In this document: positions 12,828 through 16,576 of the stretch, one piece after another
How the letters are laid out: each line of letters starts with the position of its first letter
Numbering within the stretch: position 1 is the stretch's first letter
Assembly (NCBI GenBank): GCA_900757295.1
Contig: CAAENH010000103.1
Location: 1-16,576, forward strand
Direction: 5' to 3'
Source: Bacilli bacterium
Lineage (GTDB): Bacteria; Bacillota_I; Bacilli_A; RF39; UBA660
DNA: 16,576 nt
The notes under the pieces: model-generated
The model's input: only the letters and a program-made list of their open reading frames with translations
The model's database searches: none
Told to the model about the DNA's origin: nothing
Program-made: the position numbers and the translations under genes

Positions 12828-14237
12828 TTAGATTTGTTCAATTTTCATTATATTAGTACTTTTTTCTTCAATACTTGGATAACTAGCAGTGATTACAATA
12901 TAATCTCCAGTTTTTAAATCCATGAATTTTTTAGCTTCTGCTTTTGCACTAGCAAGTAATTCATCAGTATTTTTATATAGTCCTGTTACAACTGGATGTA
13001 CACCACTATTAAGTACTAAACTTCTAGCAACCTTATCATTTGGACATAATGCTAAAATATCAGCATCTGGTTTTAAGTTACTAATTCTTTGAGCAGTATA
13101 ACCACTCATTGTAGCAGCAACAATTAATTTAACATTTAAACCTTTAGCTGCTTCAACTACACTATTAGAAATAAAATCTTGTTCATTATCTTCAACATTG
13201 GCTTTGTATTCTCTAGCATATTCATGATAATGTTTTTCAGCTACTTCAGATATTTCACCTAAATATTTACTAGCTAAATCTGGATGAGCACCTATAGTTG
13301 TTTCATCACTTAACCATACAGCATCAGCTCCATCAAATACAGCTGTTGAAACATCAGTAAGTTCTGCCTTTGTAGGTCTTGAATTTTTACACATACTTTT
13401 TAACATTTCTGTAGCAACAATACATACTTTACCTTTTTCACGACATTTTTTAATAATTTGTTTTTGTAAAATTGGTACTTCTACAAATGGTACTTCAACA
13501 CTTAAATCACCACGAGCAACGATTATACCATCAGTTACATCAATAATTTCATCAATGTTTTCAATTGCTTTTGCTGTTTCAATTTTACTTAAAACTGGCA
13601 TTTCTGGTTTACCATATTTTTTTAATAATTCTTTTGCAGCAAGTACATCTGCAGCTGTAGATACAAATGAAATTCCTAAGAAATCGCCATCTTGTTCGCA
13701 AGCATATTTAATATCTGCTTCATCATCTTCAGATACAAATGGAATATTTAAATCTACACCTGGTATATTTACACCACGACGACTTATTAATGTAGCGTCA
13801 TCTAAGATTTTACAAGTTACTCCATCTTCTTCTACTGAAACAACTTCTAAACGAACAAAACCATCATTTAATAAAATCATTGTTCCAACAGTTAAATTAT
13901 CAATAACTTGTGGGAAGTTAAAGCTTATTCTTTCTTTAGTTCCTAATACATCTTCTTTAACTATTCTTATAGTTGCACCAGCAACAAATTCTATTTCATT
14001 ATTTTCAAAAGTACAAGTTCTTAAATCAGGTCCTTTTGTATCATATAAAACTGCAATATGTTTTCCTAATTCTTCTCTAGCTCTTACTGCTAAAGCTTTA
14101 TCAATTTGTCTTTCTTCTTCTGTTGCATGAGAGAAATTAACTCTAACAACATTCATACCGTTGTTTACAAGTTCTTTAAAAACATCCCAGTCTTGAGTTG
14201 CAGGTCCAATTCCACATATCATTTTTGTTTTTCTCAT
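12828..14237 (-). CDS. pyk: Pyruvate kinase
   Basis: This catalyses the last step of glycolysis, phosphoenolpyruvate plus ADP to pyruvate plus ATP, in the cytoplasm. An (alpha/beta)8 barrel shows RVNFSHAT (32-39; R32, N34, S36), DTKGPDLRT (66-74), LSKIE (216-220; K218 and Mg ligand E220), VARGDLSVEVP (240-250; Mg ligand D244) and VATEMLKSM (274-282). The B domain is about 70-165. The C-terminal domain contains TMSGYTAQRISNLKP, the effector-site region. It is 469 aa with no PEP-utiliser extension. A longer frame to 14264 exists, but AAAGGAG lies at 14247-14253, nine bases before the ATG at 14237, which sets the start. Family motifs are altered in places: MICGIGPATQ for the usual CTIGPAS, and WLSDETT for MLSGETA. 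Confidence 0.94.
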   Translation of the reverse strand: MRKTKMICGIGPATQDWDVFKELVNNGMNVVRVNFSHATEEERQIDKALAVRAREELGKHIAVLYDTKGPDLRTCTFENNEIEFVAGATIRIVKEDVLGTKERISFNFPQVIDNLTVGTMILLNDGFVRLEVVSVEEDGVTCKILDDATLISRRGVNIPGVDLNIPFVSEDDEADIKYACEQDGDFLGISFVSTAADVLAAKELLKKYGKPEMPVLSKIETAKAIENIDEIIDVTDGIIVARGDLSVEVPFVEVPILQKQIIKKCREKGKVCIVATEMLKSMCKNSRPTKAELTDVSTAVFDGADAVWLSDETTIGAHPDLASKYLGEISEVAEKHYHEYAREYKANVEDNEQDFISNSVVEAAKGLNVKLIVAATMSGYTAQRISNLKPDADILALCPNDKVARSLVLNSGVHPVVTGLYKNTDELLASAKAEAKKFMDLKTGDYIVITASYPSIEEKSTNIMKIEQI

Positions 14238-14269
14238 AAAACACACTCCTTTAATCAATAACAAATACG

Positions 14270-14275
14270 ATTATA
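14270..14275 (-). promoter_or_regulatory. Putative -10 box of pyk
   Basis: A perfect TATAAT on the minus strand lies 32 bases before the pyk ATG. The -35 region is T-rich without a clear hexamer. Confidence 0.45.
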
Positions 14276-14306
14276 CTACAAAATAAAAAAAAAATAAATA
14301 AAATTA

Positions 14307-15107
14307 CTATTTTCTTTCTAAGAAATAGCTGATTGTATAGCCTATTAAAAATAATATAATTAGTATTATAAAATTACTAATTTTAATAAAAGGAATGATA
14401 TTTAAAATTAAATAACCAATTGATGATAAAGAAAATCCTATTATAATTGCATATAATTTTTCTTTACATTTATTTAAACAAAAAGCAATAAATTTACTTA
14501 TTAAATAAATACCTATAACTAAGCCTACTCCAAAACTAATAGTATAATTAATATTATAGAATGGATTACTAAATAGATTTAAAACAAATTCATAGCTTCC
14601 TAACATCATAAATGTCGCTGTTCCACTTATACCAGGTATAATCATAGTTGCCATATCTAAAAAGCCTATAATGGCTATATAAATATAGTCCAATAAAGAA
14701 TTAGATGGTTCATAAATATTACTATTTTTAAATAAATATAAAAATACAATTAATATTATTGCAAGTAATACATATAAAATATTATTTTTATCTATTCTGC
14801 TTTTTTTTAATATTGAAGGTGTTGTACCTGCAATTAATCCAATAAATAAAGTAATTGTATATACATAATAATTATCAATAAAATACAATATTAATTTACT
14901 AAAAACTAAAATAGCTATTAAAACACCTACACCTATTTTACCTAGAAATAAAATATTATTTTTTAGATCACTAAAAAAATTATTAATAGCATCAATAGCT
15001 TTTTCATATATTCCCAAAGAAAATGCTATTAAGCTTCCACTTACACCTGGAATAATTTTTCCAATACCAACTAAAAAACCTTTTAATATTAAAATCAAGC
15101 TAGTCAT
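14307..15107 (-). CDS. DUF368 membrane protein, probable undecaprenyl-phosphate translocase (PopT-type)
   Basis: An integral membrane protein with about eight to ten helices. It has the DUF368 inverted-repeat signature: GKIIPGVSGSL near residues 16-26 and TMIIPGISGTATFMMLGSYE near 154-173. DUF368 proteins (PopT), like DedA-type UptA, have been reported to return undecaprenyl phosphate, the lipid carrier of wall-polymer synthesis, to the inner leaflet. The function here is transferred from that work. The length (266 aa) is normal and both re-entrant PG(V/I)SG motifs are intact. The start has AGGTGA 6 bases upstream. The gene ends 69 bases before the pyk ATG and starts 55 bases after the surface-protein terminator. 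It probably shares transcription with pyk, since no terminator is obvious between them. Confidence 0.88.
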   Translation of the reverse strand: MTSLILILKGFLVGIGKIIPGVSGSLIAFSLGIYEKAIDAINNFFSDLKNNILFLGKIGVGVLIAILVFSKLILYFIDNYYVYTITLFIGLIAGTTPSILKKSRIDKNNILYVLLAIILIVFLYLFKNSNIYEPSNSLLDYIYIAIIGFLDMATMIIPGISGTATFMMLGSYEFVLNLFSNPFYNINYTISFGVGLVIGIYLISKFIAFCLNKCKEKLYAIIIGFSLSSIGYLILNIIPFIKISNFIILIILFLIGYTISYFLERK

Positions 15108-15123
15108 AAACTCACCTGAATTA

Positions 15124-15129
15124 ATTATA
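15124..15129 (-). promoter_or_regulatory. Putative -10 box of the DUF368 gene
   Basis: A perfect TATAAT on the minus strand lies 16 bases before the ATG. The nearest -35-like hexamer (TTGGCA, 15150-15155) is 20 bases away, longer than ideal. Confidence 0.35.
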
Positions 15130-15154
15130 TTAAATCTATTAAGAAATTATGCCA

Positions 15155-15180
15155 AAAATAAAACTCGCAATATGCGAGTT
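15155..15180 (-). terminator. Terminator of the surface-protein gene
   Basis: An 8-bp stem AACTCGCA/TGCGAGTT (15173-15180 and 15162-15169) with a 3-base loop is followed by TTATTTTT on the minus strand, 12 bases after the stop codon. Confidence 0.88.
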
Positions 15181-15191
15181 ATTATTTTATA

Positions 15192-16460
15192 TTATACTCT
15201 ATTAAATTTGTTATTTTTTCTTGCGTAGATATATGCACTAGCAGCACCTACTAATAAAGTACCAATAATTGCATAAGATGCAACACCAGTATCAGGGTTA
15301 TTTTCTTTAGCTTCATCTTTAGTATCTACTGAAGCATTACATACATCTGCACCTTTTCCTTCAAAAGTAACATTTAACATAGTTGGGAACATATAATAAT
15401 AATATGTGTCATCTACATTTGATATATATTGTTTATCTTCTTCATTTTCTAACTTAACATTTTTTTGTGTAGTTCCTTCCCAGAAACTTTTTGGTGCAGT
15501 TAAACTACCATAATTTCTTTTAATCTTAATTGTAAGATCTGGATATCCACTATCTCCCATCTTTGAAGTGATAGTGTCGCTATTTATTAAATCCATTTTT
15601 GAAACGCTTAATGAAGCTGATTGCCATTTATCTATTGTAGAACTAACTTCTGAATCAGAAGATGTTTTATTAGCAGCTTTCCATTGAGCAAACATTGGCA
15701 TATTTCCAGTAGTATCACTATCTCTAGTATCTGTAGCTCCACTTAAGTATTGATCACTCTTATCACCAGTTGCTTCATCGTTTGACCATGAAGAATGGAT
15801 AAAGTAATAATCATTGTCTTTTTCTAATACTGCATCATCTTCAGTTATTTTGTTGTTACTTACTCCGGCAACTTTATATGCATTAATATACATATCGGTA
15901 AATAAGTTCCAATCATTTCTTGTCCAATCAGTAAAATTATATTCTTTAACTGTATATCCTTTTGGTATATCTTTATTATAGAAAGTAGCAGAACTTACCA
16001 TATATAAATTATCAGATTTCGTAATATTTTCATTATTATCATTTTTTGACTTTAAAGTATCAAGTGTATCAATTTCACCACCTTTGTACATAACTGAATT
16101 ACCATCAACAATACCGCCTTTTGATGCTTGTATAATTTTATTATTAGCTAGCATACTTCCATTAAAGCCAAATTGAACAGCATATTGACTTGTATATTGA
16201 TTTCTTGTAAAAGTTTTTACACCATCACCTAAAACGCTTTGGTTTGTTCCATTGCCATTAGTCAAAGCTAATCCTTTGTCAGTTAAAGTATAATCACTTT
16301 TTATATAAGCAGTTTCTTCTTCTATGAAGAAATAATGATATTTTTTTGTACATGTCACATCATCTGCAGCCTTAACTATATTTAACATAGGTGTTACCAT
16401 TAAAGCCATAGCTAAAAGTACAACACTAACCTTTTTTCCATGATTTTTTAAGAATTTCAT
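15192..16460 (-). CDS. Secreted cell-wall-anchored surface protein with NPDTG sorting signal
   Basis: Residues 1-31 form a Sec signal peptide (basic KNHGKK, hydrophobic core, cleavage near VKAADD). The C-terminus is a complete sortase signal: NPDTG at 388-392, a hydrophobic segment of about 21 residues and the basic tail RKNNKFNRV. NPDTG is a variant of LPxTG, as used in several gut Bacilli/Erysipelotrichia-like lineages. The ectodomain (about 33-387) is Asn/Ser/Thr/Asp-rich and not assigned to a family. It has Cys only near 37 and 374, close to its two ends, so a single disulfide closing the domain is conceivable. A PMFAQWKAA segment weakly recalls the end of Listeria-type B repeats. The ATG has a perfect AGGAGG. 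It is probably an adhesin or S-layer-like surface component; the ligand is unknown. No sortase is in the window. Confidence 0.85.
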   Translation of the reverse strand: MKFLKNHGKKVSVVLLAMALMVTPMLNIVKAADDVTCTKKYHYFFIEEETAYIKSDYTLTDKGLALTNGNGTNQSVLGDGVKTFTRNQYTSQYAVQFGFNGSMLANNKIIQASKGGIVDGNSVMYKGGEIDTLDTLKSKNDNNENITKSDNLYMVSSATFYNKDIPKGYTVKEYNFTDWTRNDWNLFTDMYINAYKVAGVSNNKITEDDAVLEKDNDYYFIHSSWSNDEATGDKSDQYLSGATDTRDSDTTGNMPMFAQWKAANKTSSDSEVSSTIDKWQSASLSVSKMDLINSDTITSKMGDSGYPDLTIKIKRNYGSLTAPKSFWEGTTQKNVKLENEEDKQYISNVDDTYYYYMFPTMLNVTFEGKGADVCNASVDTKDEAKENNPDTGVASYAIIGTLLVGAASAYIYARKNNKFNRV

Positions 16461-16489
16461 TTTAATATCCTCCTATATTCTATGTTTTT

Positions 16490-16519
16490 ATTATAAACCA
16501 ATTATTGTCAATTATGCAA
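16490..16519 (-). promoter_or_regulatory. Putative promoter of the surface-protein gene
   Basis: On the minus strand, TATAAT (16490-16495) lies 29 bases before the ATG. TTGCAT (16514-16519) lies 18 bases upstream as a weak -35. A perfect TTGACA at 16506-16511 is only 10 bases from the -10, too close to pair with it. Confidence 0.5.
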
Positions 16520-16552
16520 CATGAAATTACATATTTTTTAACAATTATGTAA
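16509..16552. repeat. Direct repeat pair upstream of the surface-protein gene
   Basis: CAATTATGCAA (16509-16519) and CAATTATGTAA (16542-16552) are 33 bases apart start to start, about three helical turns. The first copy overlaps the -35 region. A regulator binding on one face of the helix is possible; chance is also possible in such AT-rich DNA. Confidence 0.35.
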
Positions 16553-16576
16553 ATTAGCCGAATAAAGGATAAATTA

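Noticed and set aside
13555..14130. Plus-strand ORF of 191 aa
   Set aside because: It lies wholly antisense to pyruvate kinase, has Ser/Thr-rich composition typical of shadow frames and no ribosome site.
1..16576. CRISPR array, insertion sequence or complete defence system
   Set aside because: No regularly spaced direct repeats, no transposase or terminal inverted repeats and no recognisable defence operon were seen on either strand.

Overview
The window is very AT-rich (coding strands dominated by AAA, ATT, TTA, GAA) and comes from a bacterium. The organism looks like a low-GC Bacillota, probably a gut-dwelling member of class Bacilli near the Erysipelotrichales/RF39 groups. This placement is inferred from strong AGGAGG ribosome sites, CIRCE operators, an NPDTG wall-sorting signal, a Mollicutes-like ClpB without its N-domain, and a bile salt hydrolase. 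UGA is a stop here and Trp is UGG, so the Mycoplasma code does not apply.

Layout. 1-2344: a minus-strand block with a partial UvrD/Rep-type helicase start, a DUF1292-like small acidic protein and a coiled-coil membrane protein; the last two overlap by 4 bp and share a consensus promoter. 2376-4571: divergent clpB under a near-perfect CIRCE, ending in a hairpin shared with a convergent 147-aa unknown gene. 5022-5149: a divergent but foldable tRNA-Thr(GGU) with its own promoter and terminator. 5213-7111: an M15 D,D-/L,D-carboxypeptidase converging on uvsE. 7141-9695: minus-strand single genes for a family-2 glycosyltransferase, a lipoprotein cyclophilin and Hsp20 (second CIRCE), each followed by a hairpin terminator. 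9761-12023: a minus-strand run of bile salt hydrolase, a frameshifted pseudogene and a possible ADP-ribosyltransferase-fold protein. 12065-12618: a chimeric remnant joining a KilA-N fragment to the tail of a DUF362 protein. 12633-12810: tRNA-Arg(CCU). 12828-16519: pyruvate kinase, a DUF368 (PopT-type) undecaprenyl-phosphate translocase candidate and a sortase-anchored surface protein.

How the genes work together. Two loci, clpB and hsp20, carry CIRCE and should belong to one HrcA heat-shock regulon: Hsp20 holds unfolded proteins and ClpB pulls aggregates apart. Cell-envelope functions recur as separate transcription units: carboxypeptidase, DUF368 lipid-carrier recycling, processive glycosyltransferase, extracytoplasmic cyclophilin and wall-anchored protein. 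The stretch from 9761 to 12618 is the accessory, decaying part, with a pseudogene, a chimera and a possible toxin-like protein next to the bile salt hydrolase.

The most unusual object is the tRNA-Thr. Its canonical G19-C56 elbow pair appears to be replaced by A19-U56, which suggests a compensated, perhaps specialised tRNA rather than simple decay. No CRISPR array, intact insertion sequence or complete undescribed defence system is visible.
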